Origin: a virus
Virus record (IMG/VR): IMGVR_UViG_3300030117_001860
Span: 1-35,193 of that record
DNA length: 35,193 nucleotides
Reading direction: 5' to 3' (one strand)
Under the pieces are notes generated by a model. The model was not told the origin of the DNA and made no database searches. It worked only from the letters and a program-made list of their open reading frames with translations. Made by a program: the position numbers and the translations under genes. Of the stretch, positions 6,857 through 13,718 are shown piece after piece (position 1 is the first letter of the stretch; each line of letters starts with the position of its first letter).

Positions 6857-8896
6857 TCAGGTAGATTTTTGAAACCAAACCCATTTCGGTGTTCCCATCA
6901 ATCTTTTCTTTTTTCGATCATATTTGAGACTGCGTAAGATTTGGCTAACGGTCATCATGTCAGATCTTGTTTGTCTTTCGATTGGTTTCTCCACTGCTTC
7001 AGTTAACAAAAGTTCAATTGTTATATCTTTTACAGCGTTAGCGGGATCGTTCAGATAGTTAGTTATTACAGATAACCAGGGAGAATCAACCATATAAGAA
7101 AGGTTTTCTTTTTCGATCTGGTTTTCTTGTTTAAAGGATAAAAAGTGAGATTCTTTATTTTTAAAGGCATGAACGGCAGCCGACCAGATGTAATCACGTT
7201 CAAGCTGTAGAGAATCAAGCTCAATTGATTTTGTAGTGCAGGGTATTATGTGAAATCGCCTGTTTCCTGTATCATCTATTAACAAACCTGACTCTTTATT
7301 GGTTGATCCGACAATAATTCCTCTTCTTGGCCATTCTTCTACGGCTTTACCGTAAGGAACACGCAGAAGGTCTGTTGATCTTGATAAAAATGCTTTTATA
7401 GTGCCTGCGTGTTTGCGACTTGTAACTCCATCAATTTCAGACCATTCCATACCCCATGAACGGTGAAGGACTAAAAGATCATCTTTAGATGAAATATCAC
7501 CGAGAGCATCTGAAAAGAAGGGGCCGAACAATGTTTGCCAGAATGATGATTTTTTTATTCCCTGTGAACCCTGTAAGACAGTGGCGGTGTCATGTTTACA
7601 ACCTGGGATATAAACTCTTCTTACTGCGTTTATAAGAGTAAGTTTGAGCATGGTGTCATATATTGTCGGTTTGTTAAGGCTTACATCGTGTGGCCTGAGA
7701 TAAAAGGTTGCCAATCTGTCTATTATATACTTTTCAGGTTTAATTTCGTTGTAGCAGTGATCAAGATAAAGCTTTACAGGATCATATTCATTTTCATGAG
7801 CTACTTTTAAGAGACAATCAACCGCCATTTCTTTTGGCACTTTATAACCAAGTTCTGCGAGGGTAAGATAAAATATTTCAATATTTTTTATAACTTTGCC
7901 ATCCATTTCTATGGAATGGGAGAAGGTATTGAATCTGATTTTCTGTTTGAGGTTGCGTAAAAAATTTATAAGTTCCTGTGAAGTTAATTGTTCTAATTTT
8001 CGGGGAAGAGGAGTTGATTCTTCTGTTGGGGTTATTGAGGTGGGGAAGGATCGTGGTGGTGGAGTCCAGCCATCTTCAGAGGCAAACTTCTGGAGAGTAC
8101 CGAGAGAAACCCCTGATGATTTGAAGGATGCCCATTTTTTTTCACATTCTCCCGATTTATATTTGCTGTTCCTTTGTGATAGCTGTTCCCAATCAAAAAG
8201 AAGAGAATCATCCCCAACTGAGTGAGCAGCCATACCAATTTTGACCCATGTATCATAATCATCAAGTCGATTAGGATTTATTGATTCAAGAAGAGAACGT
8301 GCTTTATCAGTATCTGAGTTAAAAGTTTGTATCTGTGGTATTTTTTTCTTTTTCGGCTCCATCATCTTTTTTATTATTTCAAGAGGAGCTTCTGCAATTT
8401 CAAGATCAGAGGGTGAACGATTTTCCATCCATCTGTAACCGTCAGTTTTTGGATGTTTACCAGATACTATTGATTGTGTACCATTCCACCGCAGTTCTAT
8501 CTGCTCAACAGAACCATCCTCATCTTTCACACCTGTCTGAAATTTTCTTGTCTTTATCTTTGACCAATACTTTTCTGGAACTTGATAAATTATCTGAAAT
8601 CTACCGACCCGACCTGATGTAACCATCCATGATGGTGGGAGTGATGATAAAGAGAAACCCCACTCACCTAATATCTTCCCTGCTGATGGCCCATCATGAT
8701 CTAGAAATAATAAACCACCTGAAGGAGTTCCACAACATACACCGATACCTGTTGATCTATTGGAAGAAATTTCTTTAAATAGTTGTGAACGTGTAAGAGG
8801 GTTATTTTGCCAATCATTTTGATATGGTCTTTTATTTTGAACGGCAACAAAACCCCAATGCTTTGGCAAGCGAAATAATTCTTCTTTTGTATCCAT
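6857..8896 (-). CDS. Primase-polymerase / VirE-type helicase fusion
   Basis: 679-aa replication initiator. The N-terminal part (about 10-170) is a PrimPol-type catalytic domain: FLDHDG with metal-binding Asp66 and Asp68, IELRWNG with Glu134, and SGKHP with His148. A PriCT-2-like linker domain follows (about 195-270). The C-terminal part (about 410-600) is a VirE-type SF3-like helicase: Walker A GSQGIKKSS (443-451), Walker B-like MEWSEID, sensor GSTNK (530-534) and DDTGNRRF with the Arg finger. Such proteins make primers and unwind DNA at the origin. The candidate origin lies directly after its stop. No replicative DNA polymerase is present, so the host enzyme is probably used. Confidence 0.9.
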   Translation of the reverse strand: MDTKEELFRLPKHWGFVAVQNKRPYQNDWQNNPLTRSQLFKEISSNRSTGIGVCCGTPSGGLLFLDHDGPSAGKILGEWGFSLSSLPPSWMVTSGRVGRFQIIYQVPEKYWSKIKTRKFQTGVKDEDGSVEQIELRWNGTQSIVSGKHPKTDGYRWMENRSPSDLEIAEAPLEIIKKMMEPKKKKIPQIQTFNSDTDKARSLLESINPNRLDDYDTWVKIGMAAHSVGDDSLLFDWEQLSQRNSKYKSGECEKKWASFKSSGVSLGTLQKFASEDGWTPPPRSFPTSITPTEESTPLPRKLEQLTSQELINFLRNLKQKIRFNTFSHSIEMDGKVIKNIEIFYLTLAELGYKVPKEMAVDCLLKVAHENEYDPVKLYLDHCYNEIKPEKYIIDRLATFYLRPHDVSLNKPTIYDTMLKLTLINAVRRVYIPGCKHDTATVLQGSQGIKKSSFWQTLFGPFFSDALGDISSKDDLLVLHRSWGMEWSEIDGVTSRKHAGTIKAFLSRSTDLLRVPYGKAVEEWPRRGIIVGSTNKESGLLIDDTGNRRFHIIPCTTKSIELDSLQLERDYIWSAAVHAFKNKESHFLSFKQENQIEKENLSYMVDSPWLSVITNYLNDPANAVKDITIELLLTEAVEKPIERQTRSDMMTVSQILRSLKYDRKKKRLMGTPKWVWFQKST

Positions 8897-8898
8897 TG

Positions 8899-9042
8899 TT
8901 AAGCAGCCTGCTCCATTCTTTCAGCAACTATAAGTCTGAGTAAACAGGATCTAGATTCAGAACCTTTATTATCATCAAGCCATTTTATCTGACCCTGCGA
9001 GAGTTGAATATTGATTGTTTTTAAAATTTGCTCTTGTTCCAT
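8899..9042 (-). CDS. Small ribbon-helix-helix protein, probable repressor
   Basis: 47 aa from ATG 9042, two bases upstream of the helicase gene. KTINIQLSQGQIKWLDDNK followed by ESRSCLLRLIVAERM has the pattern of a CopG/Arc-type fold: a short strand that enters the DNA major groove, a helix, a turn and a second helix. Proteins of this size usually bind operators as dimers. Being first in the minus-strand replication unit, next to a divergent promoter region, suggests it represses its own promoter and perhaps the rightward genes. The fold is read by eye; the role is inferred. Confidence 0.65.
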   Translation of the reverse strand: MEQEQILKTINIQLSQGQIKWLDDNKGSESRSCLLRLIVAERMEQAA

Positions 9043-9073
9043 AACTAGGGTTGTTTATGTGTAACTATAGGGT

Positions 9074-9101
9074 AAGATAGCACCATATACAGTATAGTCA
9101 A
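9074..9101 (-). promoter_or_regulatory. Probable promoter and operator of the RHH-primase unit
   Basis: On the minus strand TTGACT (9101-9096) is followed after 16 bases by TATCTT (9079-9074), a reasonable sigma-70 pair. The pseudo-palindrome TATACAGTATA (9086-9096) lies between the two boxes and just before the rightward gene at 9101. It is a good candidate operator for the small ribbon-helix-helix protein. The promoter is a pattern match and the operator is inference. Confidence 0.45.
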
Positions 9102-9343
9102 TGTTTAAAACTAAAAAAGAACTTGTTTGGCTTGCAATTTTAGATAAATGCAAATTACCATCAACAAAAATGCTTTTATCACAACAGGCAGAACTTCGAT
9201 GTATTGCTTTAGATGAGGTAGTGATTGCGTTATCACCCAATTGGGAAAATATGATAAAAAGTAGAAAAGCAACAGTTGAACAAGCAGTAAAAGAAGTATT
9301 TGGTAATTATATGAAAACTACATTTATTACAAAAGAAAAATGA
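9101..9343 (+). CDS. Unknown 80-aa protein, first gene of rightward early block
   Basis: 80 aa, mixed charge, helical, no signal or membrane segment. It starts MFKTKKELVWLAILDKCKLP and ends in a Lys-rich tail. The stop overlaps the start of the SF2 helicase gene (ATGA), so the two are probably translated together. No Shine-Dalgarno sequence is visible before the ATG. I do not recognise the family; the location suggests an early or accessory replication role. Confidence 0.65.
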   Translation: MFKTKKELVWLAILDKCKLPSTKMLLSQQAELRCIALDEVVIALSPNWENMIKSRKATVEQAVKEVFGNYMKTTFITKEK

Positions 9344-10653
9344 TCCAGCTTAGAGATTATCAAAAAGTGGCAAGCAAAAAGTTGACCAAGCTTTGTCAGA
9401 TCAAAAAATGTGCATATTTAAGTGGTGAATGCAGAACAGGCAAAACAATGGTGGCACTGTCTGTTGTCAGAAATATGGCACTTGAGAAGGTGTTGGTGAT
9501 CACTAAGAAGAAGGCCATACCAAGTATTGAGAGTGATGTAAGGAAGATGAATCTTGAGAGGGTAGTATCCATTACTAACTTTGAGATGTTGAAAAGGTTC
9601 AGAGGATCTAGCTGGAATATGATCATCGTTGATGAAGCCCATAGTGTTGGAGCATTTCCAAAACCATCGCAGAGATATCTGAATATCTTGAAACTTAGAT
9701 ACAACAGTATCATTTTGATGAGTGGAACACCAAGCCCTGAGAGCTTTAGCCAGCTATATCACCAATGGTCATTGACACCTTTTCTGTGGAGTCATTATCA
9801 GAACTTTTACAGATGGGCAAGTGATTATGTGGATGTAAAAGAAAAAAGAGTTGGTACTGGTATTGTTATCAAAGATTATTCAGATGCAAGACAAAGCAGA
9901 ATATTAAAAGATATTGAACCTTACACAGTTCAGATGACCCAGAAGGAAGCTGGCTTTACTCAAGAAGTTGAGGAAGAAGTGCATATGGTAAAGATGTCCA
10001 GGAGAACATATAGGTTGGCTTTGAGGATTATAAAAAATGGGGTTATTGGTCGCCCTGGAGGAAGATCAGTGGTTGCTGATACTGGTGCAAAGGTAATGAG
10101 CAAATTACGTCAGATTTATAATGGTCATGTGATCACAGAAAGACATGGGGCTATTGTATTTGATAAAAGCAAAGTTAAATATATAAGGGATAATTTCAGT
10201 GGAAGGATTGCGATTTTATATTGTTTTATTGCAGAAGGCAAAATGTTGAGAGAATATTTTGGTGATCGTGCAACAGATGATCCTGATATATTTAACGCTG
10301 TAAGCGATTCTGTTTTTATCGGTCAGGTCAAGAGTTGTCGTGAAGGTGTTAATTTAAGCAGTGCCGATCATCTTATATTTCTTGGGATAGATTATTCTGC
10401 ACTTAGTTATTTGCAAGGCAGGGAAAGAGCCAGCTTTCTTGGTAGGGATAGAAAGAATAAAATACATTATATTTTTGCAGAGAAGGGAATCGAGCCAAAA
10501 GTATATGATGTTGTTAAATTAAAGGAAAGCTACACGATCAATCATTATAGAAATGACAGAGGCTCAATATCAGAAGAAGCTGATAGACAAGCACGAGAAA
10601 GAAGGATGGACAGTGATCAAGTTAATTATGTGCAACAAAGCTGGTTTACCTGA
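9340..10653 (+). CDS. SF2 (SNF2/DEAD-like) helicase
   Basis: 437 aa ATP-dependent nucleic acid translocase. Motif I is GECRTGKT (29-36), motif II VDEAH (97-101), and motif III MSGTP (127-131). The second RecA-like lobe has the segment SCREGVNLSSADHLIF and QGRERA, corresponding to motifs V and VI. The length and layout match the short phage helicases found beside VRR-NUC nucleases. It probably remodels replication or recombination intermediates. The last 33 codons overlap the next gene in another frame and look like a non-conserved polar tail. Confidence 0.9.
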   Translation: MIQLRDYQKVASKKLTKLCQIKKCAYLSGECRTGKTMVALSVVRNMALEKVLVITKKKAIPSIESDVRKMNLERVVSITNFEMLKRFRGSSWNMIIVDEAHSVGAFPKPSQRYLNILKLRYNSIILMSGTPSPESFSQLYHQWSLTPFLWSHYQNFYRWASDYVDVKEKRVGTGIVIKDYSDARQSRILKDIEPYTVQMTQKEAGFTQEVEEEVHMVKMSRRTYRLALRIIKNGVIGRPGGRSVVADTGAKVMSKLRQIYNGHVITERHGAIVFDKSKVKYIRDNFSGRIAILYCFIAEGKMLREYFGDRATDDPDIFNAVSDSVFIGQVKSCREGVNLSSADHLIFLGIDYSALSYLQGRERASFLGRDRKNKIHYIFAEKGIEPKVYDVVKLKESYTINHYRNDRGSISEEADRQARERRMDSDQVNYVQQSWFT

Positions 10654-10792
10654 TATTGTTTGTATGAAACCAGATGAGGTCAAGTTTATTGAGGTCAAAG
10701 GACCAAAGGGGAGATTGAGTGAGATTCAGAAGTATAGGATTGAAGAGTTGAAAGAAAAGGGATTCGATGTAAAAGTAATGAAACCACGTTAA
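10553..10792 (+). CDS. VRR-NUC domain nuclease
   Basis: 79 aa, the normal size of a stand-alone VRR-NUC (PD-(D/E)XK) nuclease. AGLPDIVCM supplies the catalytic Asp and FIEVKGPKGRLSEIQ supplies the E-x-K pair and the following conserved helix. Such enzymes cut branched or flapped DNA and are often coded next to SF2 helicases in phages. The start ATG lies 101 bases inside the helicase gene, and the overlap encodes the first conserved helix (EAQYQKKLIDKHEKEGW), so the overlap is likely real. Confidence 0.88.
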   Translation: MTEAQYQKKLIDKHEKEGWTVIKLIMCNKAGLPDIVCMKPDEVKFIEVKGPKGRLSEIQKYRIEELKEKGFDVKVMKPR

Positions 10793-10805
10793 TTTTACAT
10801 TTTAG

Positions 10806-10834
10806 TTGACAAAGCAATTTGTTGCATTTATGCT
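10806..10834 (+). promoter_or_regulatory. Sigma-70-like promoter with inverted repeat at the start site
   Basis: TTGACA (10806-10811), exactly 17 bases, then TATGCT (10829-10834). Transcription would begin near 10841. An inverted repeat TAGAGA/TCTCTA (10836-10841 and 10850-10855) spans the expected start and could be an operator or a 5' hairpin. The promoter also shows that an upstream ATG at 10819 is unlikely to be used. Confidence 0.6.
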
Positions 10835-10845
10835 TTAGAGAGAAA

Positions 10846-11553
10846 ATGTTCTCTATTTATCCAATGACTTCTATTACATTTCCAATGCGTGAAAAAAAAC
10901 CACAACAAATAGGAAATTACCTATTAACAAAAAAAACACCTAAACAGTTAAAAGCAGATATGAATGAAAACAATCATGAATTATCTGATTTGATAATTGA
11001 TGATCCAAGTTGGGAATCTTTTGCTTGGAATGGTGTAATTTTAACTTCACCTTTGATGGCACTTCGAGGTGCTGAAAGTCTTAAATACTTGCCTGATGGC
11101 ACGGTAATAGTAGAACCATTTCCTAGAAATCCTGATGGAAATCTTGTGTATAAAAATGCTAAAGGTTTATACGATAACAAAGCTATTCGTATAGCAGATA
11201 TTGTAAATCAAGTAAATAAAAAATTACTAGAACTTGGTAAAAAAACAATTACAGATCAATCTGTTCTGTCTAATTTAAAAAAAGCAGCAAAATATTTACA
11301 TACTGCTTATAACCTTGTTTTAAGACCTGACAGCACTCACATGACAGTAACCCTACTAAATGCTGATGCTACTGATAAAGAAATAGCTAAATGGTATAAC
11401 CAAATGGAATCAAGGTTGGAAAAGATTATTACACTTGCACAACACGCAAAGAATAGTGATTTTAAAGAATTAAAATCATTACCTAAAGCCCAACAAAAGT
11501 TTTTAAGATGTAATGAGGCTTTTAAATTACAAACAGGTAACGAAAATGAGTAG
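10846..11553 (+). CDS. Unknown 235-aa early protein
   Basis: ATG 10846 is chosen because the strong promoter at 10806-10834 places the transcript start after the in-frame ATG at 10819; ATG 10864 is another possibility. The centre (about residues 120-165 from this start) has a helical stretch with VNKKLLELGKKTITDQSVLS that could form a helix-turn-helix, and the C-terminal half looks helical. The DNA of this gene and the next is visibly richer in A and T than the helicase and recombination genes on either side, suggesting separate acquisition. I do not recognise the family. Its end overlaps the next start by eight bases. Confidence 0.65.
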   Translation: MFSIYPMTSITFPMREKKPQQIGNYLLTKKTPKQLKADMNENNHELSDLIIDDPSWESFAWNGVILTSPLMALRGAESLKYLPDGTVIVEPFPRNPDGNLVYKNAKGLYDNKAIRIADIVNQVNKKLLELGKKTITDQSVLSNLKKAAKYLHTAYNLVLRPDSTHMTVTLLNADATDKEIAKWYNQMESRLEKIITLAQHAKNSDFKELKSLPKAQQKFLRCNEAFKLQTGNENE

Positions 11554-12520
11554 TTCAATAATCCCTGAGATTGTTGGTCAAACGGAGATTCTTTTAGATT
11601 CTCCTATGACACCACAAGAACTTCAAAGACAAGTTGAGGTTGAGGCTATTTTTACATCTGCTGATTTAACCAAAGACGAACAAAGATTAATTCAAGGGAA
11701 ATGTCTAATAATTTTAACTAGAGAAGGTCTTTATAGAGGTAACAATGGAAAAAGAAAATGGACAGAATATTTAAAAGAACATTCTCATAAAATTACCGCA
11801 GATGGAGAACCAATAAAATTACAAACTTCACATAATCTACGAGCTTTTTATATGTTGCAATCTGAAATACCACAATTCCGAACGTTCGGAATTTTGCCGT
11901 CTATTTCTCATGCTCAAGAATTAATAGGTTATATACCTTTACCAAATAAATATCCTAAAGATTATAATGAAAAAGATAAAAAGTTAATCGAAAAAGCAAT
12001 AAATATCTGGAAAACTGCTTGCGGTAAAGTTGGTGTAAATGAGAAACCATATTTTCAAACTGTTAGAGATCTTGCTTACAAACAACGAGCATTAGATCAA
12101 AGAACAAGACCAACAATAAACACAATACAACAGTCTGTTGAAACACCGAAGCAAGTTTATGATCCTTCAACAGAATCAGCTAATAGGTATGTCACACCCA
12201 TTTATGAAGATGATAGTCCACCTATAAAAACATACGAACAAGAGAGAAATAAGCAAGAAGTGGATCTTCATTCAGAATGTGAAAGATTACATAATGTTTT
12301 ATATGAAGCAGAAACAAGTTTACAAAATTTAAATAGTGTTTTGTACAATCAGATTAATAAATATGGAAGTGCATATTTGGATCAAATGAAACAAATTGAT
12401 GCTGGTTTATATACTGTTTCAGATATTGATGATCAAATAGATAGATTGCATCAGCAAACAGCTTATCTTGTTGATCTTTTGCAAAAAGAAATAGAACCTA
12501 ATGATCTTGTAAATGAGTAA
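11546..12520 (+). CDS. DUF3102-like DNA-binding regulator (tentative), 324 aa
   Basis: ATG 11546 (MSSSIIPEIVGQ) overlaps the stop of the upstream gene and is preferred to the in-frame ATG at 11513. Residues about 35-110 contain RLIQGKCLIILTREGLYRG, then KRKWTEYLKEH and TSHNLRAFY. This resembles the layout of DUF3102-type proteins and related ParB-like phage regulators; the match is by eye and weak. The middle is polar, and the C-terminal part (about 240-318) looks like coiled coil. Codons 110-117 contain a perfect 20-bp palindrome. Its last segment, IDAGLYTVSDIDDQIDRL, is echoed by the small frame directly after it. Confidence 0.55.
   Translation: MSSSIIPEIVGQTEILLDSPMTPQELQRQVEVEAIFTSADLTKDEQRLIQGKCLIILTREGLYRGNNGKRKWTEYLKEHSHKITADGEPIKLQTSHNLRAFYMLQSEIPQFRTFGILPSISHAQELIGYIPLPNKYPKDYNEKDKKLIEKAINIWKTACGKVGVNEKPYFQTVRDLAYKQRALDQRTRPTINTIQQSVETPKQVYDPSTESANRYVTPIYEDDSPPIKTYEQERNKQEVDLHSECERLHNVLYEAETSLQNLNSVLYNQINKYGSAYLDQMKQIDAGLYTVSDIDDQIDRLHQQTAYLVDLLQKEIEPNDLVNE
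11874..11893. repeat. Perfect 20-bp palindrome inside a coding region
   Basis: AATTCCGAAC is followed directly by its reverse complement GTTCGGAATT, with no spacer. It lies in frame within the regulator-like gene, encoding QFRTFGI. Ten matched base pairs in a row are not expected by chance in 35 kb. It may be a protein binding site, for example for the host gene's own product. Confidence 0.8.
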
Positions 12521-12625
12521 GTGTTGACAGGTATTGATGTTGGAGTGTACAGCATTAATGATTTAGATAATAAAATTAAAATTTTAGAACAAGATCTAAT
12601 GAAAATAAAAGCATTATTGAACTAA
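12521..12625 (+). CDS. Possible 34-aa protein resembling the end of the upstream gene
   Basis: The frame begins with GTG directly after the TAA of the upstream gene and encodes TGIDVGVYSINDLDNKIKIL and onward to KIKALLN. It matches the upstream protein's QIDAGLYTVSDIDDQIDRL in order and spacing, so it probably arose by duplication of the C-terminal segment. It could be a real small coiled-coil peptide or a leftover fragment. The frame also contains a TTGACA box (12524-12529). Confidence 0.4.
   Translation: MLTGIDVGVYSINDLDNKIKILEQDLMKIKALLN
12524..12553 (+). promoter_or_regulatory. Weak promoter candidate upstream of the methyltransferase-like gene
   Basis: TTGACA (12524-12529) is a perfect -35 box, but the best -10 after 18 bases is TACAGC, a poor match. 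A transcript starting near 12560 would lead into the gene at 12629. The other two TTGACA promoters in this block have better -10 boxes, so this one is tentative. Confidence 0.3.
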
Positions 12626-12628
12626 ACA

Positions 12629-13240
12629 ATGAAAATCCTTGTAGCCTGTGAATACTCAGGGCAGATCAGAGATAGTTTTGCTCGTTTTGGACATGATGCA
12701 ATAAGTTGTGATTTCTTACCTACAGAAAGACCAGGCAAGCATTATCAGGGAGATGTGAGAGATATTATTAATGATGGATTTGATTTGATGGTGGCGCATC
12801 CAAGCTGTCAGCACCTTGCAGTGTCAGGCAGTAGACACTTTTGGAGAAAGCAGAAAGAACAGAAAGAGGCCCTTGATTTTGTGCGTATGCTTATGGATTG
12901 CAACATACCGAGATGGGCCATTGAAAACCCGATCAGTGTTATAAGCTCTGCAATAAGACCTCCAGATCAGATAATTCAGCCTTGGGAGTTTGGTGACAGT
13001 TTTCAAAAGACCACCTGTTTATGGCTCAAGAACTTACCAAAACTGAAACCGACCAAGATTGTAGATAAGGGTGAATTTTATATTTCTCCTAGTGGCAAGA
13101 AACTTCCTCTTTGGTATTCACAGGCAAAAAGCGGAAAAGTGCGCAGTAAAAGTTTTCCAGGCATCTGTGATGCCATCGGCAGGCAATGGGGAGATGAGAC
13201 AAATCTCCCGATACCTGTTGAGCAACTCAATCTTTTCTAA
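12629..13240 (+). CDS. DNA cytosine methyltransferase-like protein
   Basis: 203 aa, shorter than usual C5-methyltransferases. MKILVACEYSGQIRDSF is the SAM-binding start, VAHPSCQHLAVSG corresponds to the catalytic Pro-Cys loop (PSCQ instead of PPCQ), and RWAIENP is the ENV-like motif. FGDSFQKTTCLWLKNLP is typical for a group of small phage proteins annotated this way. No clear target-recognition domain is visible between the motifs. It may modify phage DNA against host restriction, but activity is uncertain given the compact form. No partner restriction enzyme was seen. Confidence 0.75.
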   Translation: MKILVACEYSGQIRDSFARFGHDAISCDFLPTERPGKHYQGDVRDIINDGFDLMVAHPSCQHLAVSGSRHFWRKQKEQKEALDFVRMLMDCNIPRWAIENPISVISSAIRPPDQIIQPWEFGDSFQKTTCLWLKNLPKLKPTKIVDKGEFYISPSGKKLPLWYSQAKSGKVRSKSFPGICDAIGRQWGDETNLPIPVEQLNLF

Positions 13241-13242
13241 GG

Positions 13243-13271
13243 TTGACAGTTGTTGAACATTAGTTTATTAT
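13243..13271 (+). promoter_or_regulatory. Strong sigma-70-like promoter
   Basis: TTGACA (13243-13248), 17 bases, TATTAT (13266-13271). All six bases match in the -35 and five of six in the -10, with ideal spacing. It begins right after the methyltransferase-like gene and would drive the recombination unit from 13297 to at least 15353, whose genes overlap one after another. Confidence 0.7.
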
Positions 13272-13296
13272 TAGAAAGCCCCTGAAACCCAACCCC

Positions 13297-13434
13297 ATGA
13301 AACATTGGTTTCTTTACCTCTGCATTTTTGGCATAGGATATTTTGCACTTTCAGATTCATTACTTCAATCTACTAAGATTGATTGCTTTACATATAATGT
13401 CGAGGCTGCTTGTCAGGAGCTCGCAAGACGATGA
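13297..13434 (+). CDS. Small membrane peptide, 45 aa
   Basis: ATG 13297 encodes MKHWFLYLCIFGIGYFALSD and a polar tail ending CQELARR. The first 18 residues form one hydrophobic segment, an N-terminal anchor or uncleaved signal. Two Cys in the tail could pair outside the membrane. The stop overlaps the next gene's ATG (ATGA), and the strong promoter lies 25 bases upstream. Family unknown. Confidence 0.55.
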   Translation: MKHWFLYLCIFGIGYFALSDSLLQSTKIDCFTYNVEAACQELARR

Positions 13435-13718
13435 TGAGTGAATATGATCTTGGTCTGCGCTTCGGTAAACAACCGAGGAAGAAGCGACCAACCCCTGAAC
13501 GCTCCGACCTCGGCAACCCAATTTTAACCATGACCGATAAAGAAATCTTTAATACATTTGCATCTGTAATTGATTCTCCAGACGCATCACCTTTTCTCAA
13601 GAGACTTGCACAGGCTGGTCTTGTTGCAATGCCACAGGACAAGGCACTTATCTTAAAAACATGGCCTCGGATAATGATGCAATATGGCCCTCATACTAAG
13701 AGGTACACAGACTCATGA
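13431..13718 (+). CDS. Unknown 95-aa protein of the recombination operon
   Basis: It starts at ATG 13431 (or 13434), overlapping the stop of the membrane peptide. A basic N-terminal part (RFGKQPRKKRPTPERSD) is followed by a helical region (EIFNTFASVIDSPDASPFLK, about residues 36-55) and a C-terminal helix. Its stop overlaps the exonuclease start. Position suggests an accessory factor for the exonuclease and annealing pair, but no family is recognised. Confidence 0.65.
   Translation: MMSEYDLGLRFGKQPRKKRPTPERSDLGNPILTMTDKEIFNTFASVIDSPDASPFLKRLAQAGLVAMPQDKALILKTWPRIMMQYGPHTKRYTDS

Noticed and set aside
6696-6884. 62-codon minus-strand frame through the AT-rich repeat region
   Set aside because: It consists of Tyr/Ile/Val repeats from low-complexity AT DNA and overlaps the helicase end; the repeats explain the sequence better.
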